A stretch of 64,000 nt of DNA from Aminobacter sp. HY435 (lineage in GTDB: Bacteria; Pseudomonadota; Alphaproteobacteria; Rhizobiales; Rhizobiaceae): the NCBI RefSeq assembly GCF_027568395.1, contig NZ_JANKZL010000005.1, forward strand, positions 62,001 through 126,000. The letters are read 5' to 3'. Below are positions 22,520 to 30,877 of the stretch, piece by piece. Position numbers and translations under genes: made by a program. The notes beneath the pieces were generated by a model that saw only the letters and a list, made by a program, of their open reading frames with translations, searched no databases and was not told where the DNA came from. Position 1 is the stretch's first letter. Each line of letters begins with the position of its first letter.

Positions 22520-23059
22520 GTTGGCTCCGTTGTTCTGATCTCTTGGCTGCTGGATCGTTGCTTGCCCACGGGTGCGTTCTATACCACGCGGGGCTCTGGT
22601 CGGGCGCTTTGCGTGATGCTGGTGCGTGTCTGCCTCGGGCCGAACGAGAGTATCCTGAAACTTCGAGACCGGCCGGCCCCGTTACGGCATGGATCCCCGG
22701 GTCTCCGCATTCGCTGCGCTTGTGCTCCGCCCGAGGATGACGAGGGGAGGGAGCCTGCCGCCAATCGCGAACGCCGCAACAGGGAAATCGCTTAAATCAG
22801 CGGAAATGTCGGCGCCACCGCTGGCGATTGGCGGTGACGCCCACCCAAGCTCGTCATCCTCGGGCGGAGCAGGAGCGCAGCGAATGCGGAGACCCGGGGA
22901 TCCATGCCGTGAAGTTGCAGCTGCCGCCACGGTCAAATGCCACCACGGTTGCTAGGTGCCACGGCCAACGATGCGGTCGCCTACAGCGGGAGGTGTAACG
23001 ACAGCTACGGGCGTTGCGCGCCATGCCCCGCTGCCGAGGTCGAACGCAAAGACCGGCCG
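22520..23059. other. Gene-free stretch of 540 bases with a large inverted repeat
   Basis: No convincing gene on either strand. The centre is a near-perfect 60-bp inverted repeat (see 22684-22910). The left flank is the promoter side of the EamA gene; the right flank (22911-23059) is the downstream end of hemW, with no clear T-tailed hairpin. Confidence 0.6.
22684..22910. repeat. 60-bp near-perfect inverted repeat
   Basis: The arm at 22684-22743 (ACGGCATGGATCCCCGGGTC onwards) and the arm at 22851-22910 are reverse complements with two mismatches. A shorter inner pair, CCGCCAATCGC (near 22758) and GCGATTGGCGG (near 22823), extends the hairpin inward. No transposase, so at most a non-autonomous or REP/RIME-like element. 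Confidence 0.9.
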
Positions 23060-24217
23060 CTACCGCGCCAGATCCGCCACAACCGCGTCGAGCACGATCA
23101 TGCCCTCGGGCGTGGCACGCAGGCGCGAATTGCCGATCGGCGCCACCAGTCCTTCGCCCTGCAGGATCGACAGCCGCGCCGAAGACAGCGACTTGCCGGA
23201 AAGTTGCTCGTAGCGGGCGAGGTCGATGCCCTCGACAAGCCTGAGGCCCATCAGCAGGAATTCGTCTGCTTCCTCGGAGCGATTCAGCGTCTCGCCGCCC
23301 ACAACGCCGTGGCCGCGCTCCTCGACCAGTTCGGCCCAGCGTTCCGGCAGCTTCTCGGCGATGGTGACGATGCGCGTGCCGTCCTCCAGGAAGCGGCCAT
23401 GCGCGCCGGGGCCGACGCCGACATATTCGCCGTAACGCCAGTAGGTCAGGTTGTGCCGGCTCTCCGCGCCCGGCCTGGCGTGGTTGGAAATCTCGTAGGC
23501 CGGCAGGCCGTGCGCCGCCGTCACCTCTTGCGTGATCGCATAGAGTTCGGCGGCATGCTCGCCGTCGGGAATCTCGAACTTGCCGGCATTGTAGAGCTGG
23601 AAGAAGCGCGTGCCTTCCTCGATGGTCAACTGGTACAGCGACAGATGGTCGACGGCATAGCCGATCGCCTGCTTCAGCTCCGCCGCCCAATCCTCCGGCT
23701 TCTGGCCGGGGCGAGCGTAGATCAGATCGAAGGACAGGCGTGGAAAAATCTCGCGCGCCAGGCCGATGGCATGCAGCGCCTCCTCGACATTGTGCAGCCG
23801 CCCGAGGAAGCGCAGATCCCGGTCGTTCAGCGCCTGCACCCCCAGCGATACGCGATTGACGCCGGCCGCACGATAGCCGCGGAAGCGCTCGGCTTCCACC
23901 GACGAGGGGTTCGCCTCGAGCGTGATTTCCGCGTTGTCGGAGATCGTCCAGTTCGCGGCGATCGCCTCAAGCACGGCGCCCACCGTCTCCGGCTTCATCA
24001 GCGACGGCGTGCCGCCGCCGAGGAACACGCTCGTCACCTCGCGCGGCCCGGTGCGGGCACGCATCGTCGCCAGTTCCGTCGCGAAGGCGCGGGCAAAGCG
24101 CTCCTGGTCCACCGGCTGGTGGCGGACATGGCTGTTGAAGTCGCAATAGGGGCATTTGGCCGCGCAGAACGGCCAATGCACATAGACGCCGAAGCCGGGC
24201 GAGCGGTCGAAGATCAT
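23060..24217 (-). CDS. hemW: HemW, radical SAM heme chaperone
   Basis: 385 codons. Coproporphyrinogen-III-oxidase-like radical SAM protein, a heme chaperone rather than a true HemN. Seen: YVHWPFCAAKCPYCDFNSH with the CxxxCxxC cluster ligands, VFLGGGTPSL, LEANPSSV, GVNRVSLGVQALND and NLTYWRYGEYVGVGPGAH. In many genomes it follows rdgB, as it does here on the same strand; a long inverted repeat lies between. Confidence 0.95.
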   Translation of the reverse strand: MIFDRSPGFGVYVHWPFCAAKCPYCDFNSHVRHQPVDQERFARAFATELATMRARTGPREVTSVFLGGGTPSLMKPETVGAVLEAIAANWTISDNAEITLEANPSSVEAERFRGYRAAGVNRVSLGVQALNDRDLRFLGRLHNVEEALHAIGLAREIFPRLSFDLIYARPGQKPEDWAAELKQAIGYAVDHLSLYQLTIEEGTRFFQLYNAGKFEIPDGEHAAELYAITQEVTAAHGLPAYEISNHARPGAESRHNLTYWRYGEYVGVGPGAHGRFLEDGTRIVTIAEKLPERWAELVEERGHGVVGGETLNRSEEADEFLLMGLRLVEGIDLARYEQLSGKSLSSARLSILQGEGLVAPIGNSRLRATPEGMIVLDAVVADLAR

Positions 24218-24253
24218 TGGGTGAACCTCGACTGGCTATGGTGCGGCGGCAAT

Positions 24254-24397
24254 ACCCCCACCCCTAACCCCTCCCCACAAGGGGGAGGGGAACCAGGCTT
24301 CCGCCGGCTTTCGAATGGCAGGTCGACATGCAGCCCGATGGCGATAGTCGCGCCAGGATTCCCCTCCCCCTTGTGGGGAGGGGTTAGGGGTGGGGGT
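24254..24397. repeat. GC-rich long inverted repeat, family A, copy 2
   Basis: Perfect 37-bp arms at 24254-24290 and 24361-24397 separated by 70 bp, the same sequence as copy 1 at 14703-14835. It lies between rdgB and hemW on the co-directional path, so it would form a strong hairpin in any rdgB-hemW transcript. Confidence 0.92.
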
Positions 24398-24435
24398 GCA
24401 TCGCAAAGCAATGCATCGAGTCCAGCAGCCATCGA

Positions 24436-25083
24436 TCAGGCCGAACCGAGCTTGGCGCGGGCGAATTTCTGGAAGGCGCGGGCACGGTGCGACAGCGCGT
24501 CGGCCTGGCCGGGCTTCCAGCCGTGCTTTTCCTCGGCACTCATCTCGCCAAAGGTCTTGTCGAAGCCCTCCGGCAGGAACACCGGGTCGTAGCCAAAACC
24601 CTTTTCGCCGCGCGGTGGCCATACCAGCGTGCCCTCGGCCTCGCCGCGAAAATATTCGGCATGGCCATCGGGCCAGGCGAGGCAGATGACGGCGACGAAG
24701 CGGCCGCTGCGCTGGTCCGGGCTGGCCGCGCCGCGCTCCTGCATGGCGTCTTCGGTGCGCTGCATCGCCATGGCGAAGTCGCGCGTGCCGTCGGGTTTCT
24801 CGGCCCAGTTGGCGGTATAGACGCCGGGCGCGCCGTCGAGCGCGTCGACTACCAGGCCGGAATCGTCTGACAGTGCCGGCAATTCGGTCGCCCGCGCTGC
24901 GGCCAGCGCCTTGATGTAGGCGTTCTGCTCGAAGGTCGTGCCGGTCTCGTCGGGCTCGGGCAGGCCGTATTCCTTGGCCGACTTCGCCTCGAAGCCGAAC
25001 GGCGCCATCAGGTCGGCGAATTCGCGCAGCTTGCCGGCATTGTGACTGGCGATGACGATCTTCTTGTCGGCGAGTTCACGCAT
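24436..25083 (-). CDS. rdgB: RdgB/Ham1 non-canonical purine NTP pyrophosphatase
   Basis: 215 codons. Removes ITP, dITP and XTP from the nucleotide pool. Seen: [58 protein letters not shown] and [21 protein letters not shown], the full Ham1 signature set. The ATG at 25083 overlaps the TGA of the upstream VOC gene (TGATG), which decides the start over an ATG at 25095. Confidence 0.96.
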   Translation of the reverse strand: MRELADKKIVIASHNAGKLREFADLMAPFGFEAKSAKEYGLPEPDETGTTFEQNAYIKALAAARATELPALSDDSGLVVDALDGAPGVYTANWAEKPDGTRDFAMAMQRTEDAMQERGAASPDQRSGRFVAVICLAWPDGHAEYFRGEAEGTLVWPPRGEKGFGYDPVFLPEGFDKTFGEMSAEEKHGWKPGQADALSHRARAFQKFARAKLGSA

Positions 25084-25511
25084 CAGATACCCCATATTTT
25101 CGGCTCGGCGATCTCGAGCGAATTGCCACTGGGATCGCGGAAATAGATGGAGCGGCCGCCCCTCGTGTCCTTGTCGGGGGAGGGCCACTCGAAATCGGCT
25201 TCGATGGCGATGCCTGCGTCTTCGAGCCGCGTCTTCCAGCCCTCTATCTCTTCCGCCGTTCCGGCAAAGCAGAGATGCCCCTGGCCGGTCGTGCCGTGCG
25301 GCGGCACCGGCAATCTCGCGTCAGGCTTCGGCGGCTGCCGCGTTGACTCGGCGTAAAACAGCAACAGCACACCCCGGCCGCAGCGAAAGAACACATGTCG
25401 CCCCGGCACCTTGGCGATCCGCTCCAGCCCCATCACCTCGCCGTAGAACTTTTCCGCAGCATCGAGGTCGGTGACGTAGAGTGCGGATTCGAGGATGGCC
25501 GAGGGGGTCAT
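25083..25511 (-). CDS. VOC family (glyoxalase/bleomycin-resistance) protein
   Basis: 142 codons, two betaalphabetabetabeta modules. Seen: [20 protein letters not shown] at the start, GQGHLCFAG in the middle, and [17 protein letters not shown] at the end, with the metal-ligand positions His/Glu of VOC enzymes. Lies between rph and rdgB and is translationally coupled to rdgB. Substrate unknown. Confidence 0.9.
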   Translation of the reverse strand: MTPSAILESALYVTDLDAAEKFYGEVMGLERIAKVPGRHVFFRCGRGVLLLFYAESTRQPPKPDARLPVPPHGTTGQGHLCFAGTAEEIEGWKTRLEDAGIAIEADFEWPSPDKDTRGGRSIYFRDPSGNSLEIAEPKIWGI

Positions 25512-25567
25512 CGAATACCCCCCGTGGTCCTGAGCTTGTCCAAGCGCGACGTCATCGCCTCGACTGC

Positions 25568-26284
25568 TTACGCGACCGCCATCTGCTGCAGGTCGACCAG
25601 CCGCGTAATACCCTTGCGGGCGAGGCCCATCAGCTGCAGGAATTCTTCCTCGGAGAACGGGGTGCCCTCGGCCGTGCCCTGGATCTCGACGATGCCGCCC
25701 TTGCCGGTCATGACGAAGTTGGCGTCGGTGCCGGCGGCCGAATCTTCCAGATAGTCGAGGTCGAGCACCGGCTGGCCGTCGTGGATGCCGCAGGAAATGG
25801 CGGCGACATGGTCCTTCAGAACCTTGTCGAGCTTGACCATCTGGCGCGCTTCCATCCAGCGCAGGCAGTCGTACAGCGCGACCCAGGCGCCCGTGATCGA
25901 GGCAGTGCGTGTGCCGCCGTCGGCCTGGATCACGTCGCAGTCGACGGTGATCTGGCGCTCGCCGAGAGCGCCCATGTCGACAACGGCACGAAGCGAGCGG
26001 CCGATCAGGCGCTGGATCTCCAGCGTGCGTCCGCCCTGCTTGCCGGAGGACGCCTCGCGGCGCATGCGCTCGCCGGTCGAGCGCGGCAGCATGCCGTACT
26101 CCGCCGTCACCCAGCCCTTGCCGGAATTGCGCATCCAGCCCGGCACTTTTTCTTCCAGGCTCGCGGTGCACAGCACATGGGTGTCGCCGAACTTGACGAG
26201 GCACGAGCCTTCGGCGTGCTTGGAGACATTGCGCTCGAAGGAAATGGCGCGCATTTCGTCGAATTGGCGTTTGGAGGGGCGCAT
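25568..26284 (-). CDS. rph: Ribonuclease PH
   Basis: 238 codons, normal length. Phosphorolytic 3'-5' exoribonuclease trimming tRNA 3' ends. Seen: start [66 protein letters not shown] and [20 protein letters not shown]. Divergent from hrcA, first gene of an rph-VOC-rdgB run. Confidence 0.97.
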   Translation of the reverse strand: MRPSKRQFDEMRAISFERNVSKHAEGSCLVKFGDTHVLCTASLEEKVPGWMRNSGKGWVTAEYGMLPRSTGERMRREASSGKQGGRTLEIQRLIGRSLRAVVDMGALGERQITVDCDVIQADGGTRTASITGAWVALYDCLRWMEARQMVKLDKVLKDHVAAISCGIHDGQPVLDLDYLEDSAAGTDANFVMTGKGGIVEIQGTAEGTPFSEEEFLQLMGLARKGITRLVDLQQMAVA

Positions 26285-26378
26285 TCAGGTTCTTTCCAGG
26301 GAAAATCGTAAACGTTGGCGGCTTGTAGCCCCATGCCGGGTGGAGCGCAAAGGAAAACCGGCAAGCGAGCCCAAGCGG

Positions 26379-26406
26379 TTGTGTTCGGCTCCGTGCTGTC
26401 TATATC
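26379..26406 (+). promoter_or_regulatory. Possible promoter of hrcA
   Basis: TTGTGT at 26379-26384, 16 bases, then TATATC at 26401-26406, about 26 bases before the hrcA ATG. No CIRCE element (TTAGCACTC-N9-GAGTGCTAA) is seen here. Confidence 0.35.
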
Positions 26407-26431
26407 ATCTCTTGCGGAGACCACGAACCAG

Positions 26432-27502
26432 ATGACCAGAGCGGTTACCGACCCTAGCCTGCAGTCCCTCGACATGCGCTCGCGCGACATCTTCCGGCGC
26501 ATCGTCGATTCCTATCTGCGCGACGGCGAGCCGGTCGGCTCGCGCAACCTGTCGCGCATGCTGCCCTCGTCGCTGTCGCCGGCGACAGTGCGCAACGTCA
26601 TGAGCGATCTCGAGCATCTCGGCCTCGTCTATGCGCCGCACATTTCCGCCGGCCGCCTGCCGACGCAGAAGGGGCTCAGGTTCTTCGTCGACGCCTTCAT
26701 GGAATTCGGCGACCTCTCCGACGAGGAGCGTCGCATAATCGAGGCCCAGGTCAAGGCGTCGGGCGAGGGCGCCACGCTCGAGCACATGCTGACGGAAGCC
26801 AGCCAGATGCTGTCGGGCATGTCGCGCGGCGCCGGCCTCGTGCTCGCCACCAAGAACGAGGTCGCCCTCAAGCACATCGAGTTCATCCAGCTCGAACCCA
26901 CCAAGGCGCTCGCCGTGCTCGTCTCGCAGAACGGCGATGTCGAAAACCGCGTCGTCGAGCTGCCACTCGGCGTCACCGTTTCCCAGTTGCACGAGGCGTC
27001 GAATTTCCTCAACGCCCATATCCGCGGCCGCACGCTGGCCGAGGCCAGGCTTGAGATTGCCCGCATCAAGGACGAGACCAAGGCAGCCCTCGACACGCTG
27101 TCGCAGCAGCTGGTCGAAAAGGGCCTCGCCGTCTGGGCCGGCGCCGACAGCGGCCTGCCGGCGCGCCTGATCGTCCGCGGCCGCGCCAATCTGCTCGAAA
27201 ACGTCACCGCCCAGGCCGACATCGAACTGCTCAAGCATCTCTTCGAGGACATGGAAACCCAGGACGGGCTGATCCAGTTGCTTGACCTCGCCGAGGAAGG
27301 TTCGGGCGTGCGCATCTTCATCGGCTCGGAAAACCGGCTGTTTTCGCTGTCCGGCTCGTCGCTGGTCGTCGCGCCCTATCGCGACAAGGATGCCCGCGTC
27401 GTCGGTGCGCTCGGCGTCATCGGCCCGACCCGGCTCAACTATGCCCGCATCGTGCCAATGGTCGACTATACGGCGCAGCTGATTTCGCGCATGCTGCGGT
27501 AG
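26432..27502 (+). CDS. hrcA: HrcA, heat-inducible transcription repressor
   Basis: 356 codons. Winged-helix repressor that binds CIRCE elements of chaperonin operons. Seen: LDMRSRDIFRRIVDSYLRDG, the HTH segment SLSPATVRNVMSDLE, HISAGRLPTQKGLRFFVD, and the C-terminal AVIGPTRLNYARI-like end (LGVIGPTRLNYARIVPMVD). The open frame extends to 26315, but the ATG at 26432 gives the family start. Notably grpE, which often follows hrcA in rhizobia, does not follow. Confidence 0.95.
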   Translation: MTRAVTDPSLQSLDMRSRDIFRRIVDSYLRDGEPVGSRNLSRMLPSSLSPATVRNVMSDLEHLGLVYAPHISAGRLPTQKGLRFFVDAFMEFGDLSDEERRIIEAQVKASGEGATLEHMLTEASQMLSGMSRGAGLVLATKNEVALKHIEFIQLEPTKALAVLVSQNGDVENRVVELPLGVTVSQLHEASNFLNAHIRGRTLAEARLEIARIKDETKAALDTLSQQLVEKGLAVWAGADSGLPARLIVRGRANLLENVTAQADIELLKHLFEDMETQDGLIQLLDLAEEGSGVRIFIGSENRLFSLSGSSLVVAPYRDKDARVVGALGVIGPTRLNYARIVPMVDYTAQLISRMLR

Positions 27503-27524
27503 GATACAGCCCCGGGAGGCCCAG

Positions 27525-27722
27525 ATGGCGCTCGAACAGATCAAGGCCCAGATTGCCGTCCTGTTTCAGGAGATGGTCAATCAACCCGAGGACGCACACG
27601 AGCTGCAGGAGCAGATCCGCGAAAAGCTGGCTGAGCTGCGCGCGCAGGGGCTGCCGCTGCCCAAGGATCTCGTCGATCTCGAAAAGCGCCTCGACACGGA
27701 TTTCTCCGAACCCGACGCCTGA
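27525..27722 (+). CDS. Small conserved-looking hypothetical protein after hrcA
   Basis: 65 codons: MALEQIKAQIAVLFQEMVNQ, then a charged helical stretch HELQEQIREKLAELRAQGLP and an acidic end. Starts 22 nt after hrcA behind GGGAGG, so it is translated from the hrcA message. Predicted all-helical, no membrane segment or signal. I do not recognise the family. Confidence 0.7.
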   Translation: MALEQIKAQIAVLFQEMVNQPEDAHELQEQIREKLAELRAQGLPLPKDLVDLEKRLDTDFSEPDA

Positions 27723-27856
27723 CAATTCTGCGCCGGTGCTTTGCAGCTGCCGAGCTTAGCTGCCCGCGGCAGCGATCCAGAGTTTGCCGTCCTTCACGGT
27801 CGCGACGATTTCCTGGCCAGCCATCGCTTTCATGCGATCAAATGATGCTCAAAGTA

Positions 27857-28645
27857 TTACATTTTGGTCTTCTCTTCGCTCCAACTGATCTGCCGGTAGT
27901 CGAAGCCGTATTCCAACGTCGGCTTGACGATACGGAAATAGGGCGACAGGTCGAAGTCGCGCGGCGTGTAGAGTGAGTGATGGCGGATGTGCATGATCTC
28001 GCGCCGCATGTAGTTCGACTGTGCCGAAGCGCGGCCGGGCGCACGGGTGATCTCCGGCAGGATCGGATAGCGGATCTCGCCATAGGCTTCGGCGATCATC
28101 GTCGAGCAGATGGCGCGGGTCGGATCGCCCGAACCGAAGGCGAGCATGCGACGGCGCCAGCGCACCGGCACCGGCGGTGTCGGTAAGAAATAGCGCAGCA
28201 TGTCGAGGATGTTCTTGAGGTCGTATTTCAGGCCGAGCCTGGCGATCATGAACTTGACGACATGGTCGCGGTCCTCGGGCGACAGGCCGTTGGCGCGGCA
28301 GATGCGGGTGTTGTAGGTGCGGTACTTCGACAGCGGAACCGCCACGCAGCCCTCGCCGAGATTGACCTCGATCAGCCTGGGCCGCTCCGAACCATCGGCA
28401 GGCTCGGGCAATGCGTCGCCGATATAGAGTGCCGAATGCGACCAGGTCGACTGCGTCAGGTACTTGATGACTGCCGAAATGCGCTGGTTGCCTTCGATCA
28501 GCACGATGTCGCCGGGCTCGAGCGTGCGGCGCAGCGTTTCCGGATCTGACGGCGTGTAGGGCTCGTAGCCTGAGGATTCTACCTGCAGCCGGGCGGCGAG
28601 CCATCGGCCAATGCGGTCGAGCAAGGTGTCGGTCTTCTGCGTCAT
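27857..28645 (-). CDS. YiiX-like permuted NlpC/P60 cysteine hydrolase
   Basis: 262 codons. Circularly permuted papain-fold hydrolase (YiiX/C92-like). Seen: LEPGDIVLIEGNQRISAVIK, the catalytic-His region STWSHSALYIGDA, LIEVNLGEGCVAVPL, and the later catalytic-Cys region TRAICSTMIAEAYGEIRYP, in the permuted order His then Cys. No clear signal peptide. Substrate could be peptide or lipid amide. It lies 45 nt downstream of the CHAD gene on the same strand. Confidence 0.8.
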   Translation of the reverse strand: MTQKTDTLLDRIGRWLAARLQVESSGYEPYTPSDPETLRRTLEPGDIVLIEGNQRISAVIKYLTQSTWSHSALYIGDALPEPADGSERPRLIEVNLGEGCVAVPLSKYRTYNTRICRANGLSPEDRDHVVKFMIARLGLKYDLKNILDMLRYFLPTPPVPVRWRRRMLAFGSGDPTRAICSTMIAEAYGEIRYPILPEITRAPGRASAQSNYMRREIMHIRHHSLYTPRDFDLSPYFRIVKPTLEYGFDYRQISWSEEKTKM

Positions 28646-28690
28646 GACGAAAAGGAAGTAGCATGACGCTGTTGGGATAAGCCAGATGCC

Positions 28691-29638
28691 CTACTGTTCG
28701 CCTGTGGTCTCCGGGTCCGGCGTGGCGCGGTCCTCTGCACGGTCGTTTCGGAATGTACGCGCAAGCTTCCTTGCGCCGCGTTTGGACTTGTCTTCGAACA
28801 ATTCTTCGGCCCCCGCTATGCACAGCTTGCGCAGCGCCTTCTCCGAGCGTTTCAGCAACCGGACGAGATGTTTCGGTTCGGCCCCGTCGAAAGGCGTTTC
28901 GCGCATTTCGATCAGCGCGCGCATCACTAACACATCGTGCAATTCGCCCAGACTCTCGCCAAGCAGGTCGGCCCGCTCGCGCCTCGGCCTGACCGGAGCC
29001 GGCCACAGCTTGCGCAGCAAGGACAGGTGTGCGGCATGCGTTTTCACCGCCTTGCGCAATTCATGGAAATCCTCGGCCCCGCCGCGTTCGCGCGACAGCT
29101 CCAGTCCTTTTCGCGCCCGGCGCAGCGTCGTCAGCGCGCCCTCGGCCAGGATGTCGGCCGCGTCGTCGGGGTTGTCGGGCAGGGACAGTGTGTCGAGGGC
29201 ATCGACCGCCGCGCGGCATTCGGTGACGGCAGCGTCCAGCGTTGCGCCAAGCCCGGCCTCGCCATAGGCAATGCTGGCGCGGTGACGCGCCAGCATCGCG
29301 CGGATGCCCGCGAGGCCTGCATTGTCGGCGTCCTCGGGGAAATCGGCGATCAGCCTGTCGATGGTCTCGATGAGTGCCGTTGCCTGGCGTGGGCCGGCGA
29401 TCGATTTCGACATTTCGCGGAAGCGGTCGTTCTCGGCCCGGCAGAACGCCTCGTCGCCGGGGCGCACCAGACGCAGCAGCGACCTCAGCGCCTTGATGCG
29501 CTTGCGCGCGTTGTGCAGCCCCTTTTCCGGGCTGTCGCGCGCACTGTCGAGAAAGGCGACGACCTTTTCGATCTCCTCGCCGCCAATCCGCTGGACTTCG
29601 GCTGTCAGCGGCAGGCGGGGATCGATGGAAAAGCTCAT
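28691..29638 (-). CDS. CHAD domain protein
   Basis: 315 codons, all-helical. Seen: LHNARKRIKALRSLLRL, the core CHAD motif with conserved His and basic residues, and a second half with FHELRKAVKTHAAHLSLL and LGELHDVLVMRALI. CHAD domains bind polyphosphate through these basic residues. The ATG at 29638 overlaps the stop of the CYTH gene by 4 bp. In E. coli YgiF the CYTH and CHAD domains are fused in one protein; here they are split. Confidence 0.88.
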   Translation of the reverse strand: MSFSIDPRLPLTAEVQRIGGEEIEKVVAFLDSARDSPEKGLHNARKRIKALRSLLRLVRPGDEAFCRAENDRFREMSKSIAGPRQATALIETIDRLIADFPEDADNAGLAGIRAMLARHRASIAYGEAGLGATLDAAVTECRAAVDALDTLSLPDNPDDAADILAEGALTTLRRARKGLELSRERGGAEDFHELRKAVKTHAAHLSLLRKLWPAPVRPRRERADLLGESLGELHDVLVMRALIEMRETPFDGAEPKHLVRLLKRSEKALRKLCIAGAEELFEDKSKRGARKLARTFRNDRAEDRATPDPETTGEQ

Positions 29639-30108
29639 GCCACCGCCTCGGGTATGTCGCTGAGTGCGAGCGCCGCATTGTAGTAGCGCGCATCGCCGGT
29701 CACTTCCCGGCCGAGCCATGCCGGCAACTCGGCAGCCGGAACGTCCTCAGGCGTCTCAAGTTCAGCGATTACCAACCCGCTCAGCTCCCCGCCAAAGACA
29801 TCGACCTCATACAGGCGCCCACCATGGCTAACATGGTGGCGTGTCTTCTCGATGACACGGCCGACGGCGAAATCCAGCATCTCCAGCGCGTCGGCCAGCG
29901 GCACGTCATACTCGAATTCGTCGCGCTCGCGGCCGCGCGAGCCGAATTTCAGCGTCAGCGTCGCCCGCGCCCCGTCGCAGATGCGCAGGCGCACCGAGCG
30001 GCCGGTGTTGGATGCGAGATAGAACTGGCGGATGCGGATCTTGTCTTCGACAAGGCCTCGCCATTCCTGCCCGCTCACCAGGAACTTGCGTTCAATTTCC
30101 TTCGCCAT
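29635..30108 (-). CDS. CYTH domain triphosphatase-like protein
   Basis: 157 codons. Triphosphate tunnel metalloenzyme. Seen: N-terminal MAKEIERKFLVSG containing the ExExK signature, IRQFYLASNTGRSVRLR, LTLKFGSRGRERDEFEY, VIEKTRHHV and YEVDVFGGELSGLVIAELE, supplying the acidic and basic tunnel residues. Most likely an inorganic triphosphatase; class IV adenylate cyclase is less likely given its size and CHAD partner. First gene of the CYTH-CHAD-YiiX run. Confidence 0.9.
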   Translation of the reverse strand: MAKEIERKFLVSGQEWRGLVEDKIRIRQFYLASNTGRSVRLRICDGARATLTLKFGSRGRERDEFEYDVPLADALEMLDFAVGRVIEKTRHHVSHGGRLYEVDVFGGELSGLVIAELETPEDVPAAELPAWLGREVTGDARYYNAALALSDIPEAVA

Positions 30109-30152
30109 GGCGGGCAGTAAAGCGCGGCCATGCGTGCGGCGCAACATCGATC

Positions 30153-30181
30153 TTGACGTTAATCAATCGATTGATTAAAGT
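30153..30181 (+). promoter_or_regulatory. Promoter with perfect 20-bp palindromic operator, tetR-hlyD-ABC operon
   Basis: TTGACG (30153-30158) and TAAAGT (30176-30181) are spaced by 17 bases, and a perfect palindrome TTAATCAATCGATTGATTAA (30159-30178) fills the spacer. A repressor bound here would block RNA polymerase. The predicted transcription start falls at or next to the ATG at 30188, and no ribosome site is present, which suggests a leaderless message. Confidence 0.75.
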
Positions 30182-30187
30182 AATCGC

Positions 30188-30877
30188 ATGAGCAGAGAAA
30201 AAGGCACGCCCCAGCAATCGGCCACAGCACCCGAGGCAACCCGCAGGGCGTTGGTTCTGGCCGCGCTGCATCTGTTCGGTCGCCAGGGTTTCGACGGCAC
30301 GTCGACGCGTGAGATCGCCGCCGCCGCCAGTGCCAACATCGGCTCCATCGCCTACCATTTCGGCGGCAAGGAAGGCCTGCGCCTTGCCGCCGCCGACTAT
30401 GTCGTCGAGACGATAGAGGCGATTGCCGCCCAGGCATTCGGCAATACGGCGCTTGCCACCCCGCAGTCACTGACACCCCAGGAGGCCGAGGCCCAGATCG
30501 ATGCCGCTGTCGAGCGCATGGTCGGCTTCATGGTCGCGCGTCCCGAGGCGGGAGAGATCGTCCAGTTCGTGCTGCGCGAACTGTCGACGCCGACCGATGC
30601 GCTCGATCGCATCTATTCCGGGGTCTTCGAGCCCGTGCATCGCCGCCTGTGCAATCTCTGGTCAACCGCGACAGGCGAGCCGGCGGAGAGCGAGCGTACC
30701 CGCATCAGCGTGTTCATGATGATCGGCCAGGTCGTCTATTTCAGGATCGCCCGCGCGGCCGTCTTGCGGCGCATGGATTGGTCCGATGTCGGACCGGCGG
30801 AGGCAGCCAAGATCATCTCGATCGCCAAGGAAAACGTCGCGGCCATCATCGCCGCCCGGAAAGCAGGAAAGCCATGA
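30188..30877 (+). CDS. TetR family repressor, CecR/YbiH-like
   Basis: 229 codons. Helix-turn-helix domain ATRRALVLAALHLFGRQGFD, STREIAAAASANIGSIAYHFGGKEGL near residues 18-65, then a C-terminal ligand domain with VFEPVHRRLCNLW and ISVFMMIGQVVYFRIARA of the CecR (DUF1956) type. It heads an operon with HlyD, ABC and permease genes in the same order as E. coli ybiH-ybhGFS. Likely controls its own operon through the palindrome in its promoter. The next gene starts in the stop codon (ATGA). Confidence 0.92.
   Translation: MSREKGTPQQSATAPEATRRALVLAALHLFGRQGFDGTSTREIAAAASANIGSIAYHFGGKEGLRLAAADYVVETIEAIAAQAFGNTALATPQSLTPQEAEAQIDAAVERMVGFMVARPEAGEIVQFVLRELSTPTDALDRIYSGVFEPVHRRLCNLWSTATGEPAESERTRISVFMMIGQVVYFRIARAAVLRRMDWSDVGPAEAAKIISIAKENVAAIIAARKAGKP

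Noticed and set aside
24218-24435. Array-like repeats considered as CRISPR
   Set aside because: Only two inverted (not direct) units per site with no regular spacers and no cas genes in the window.
27756-27833. 25-codon minus-strand frame MKAMAGQEIVATVKDGKLWI
   Set aside because: Reads like the tail of a lost protein but is too short, and no upstream remnant in frame supports a pseudogene.
30649-30873. Upstream extension of the HlyD frame into tetR
   Set aside because: The ATG at 30874 overlapping the tetR stop is the natural coupled start; the extension is a shadow of tetR.
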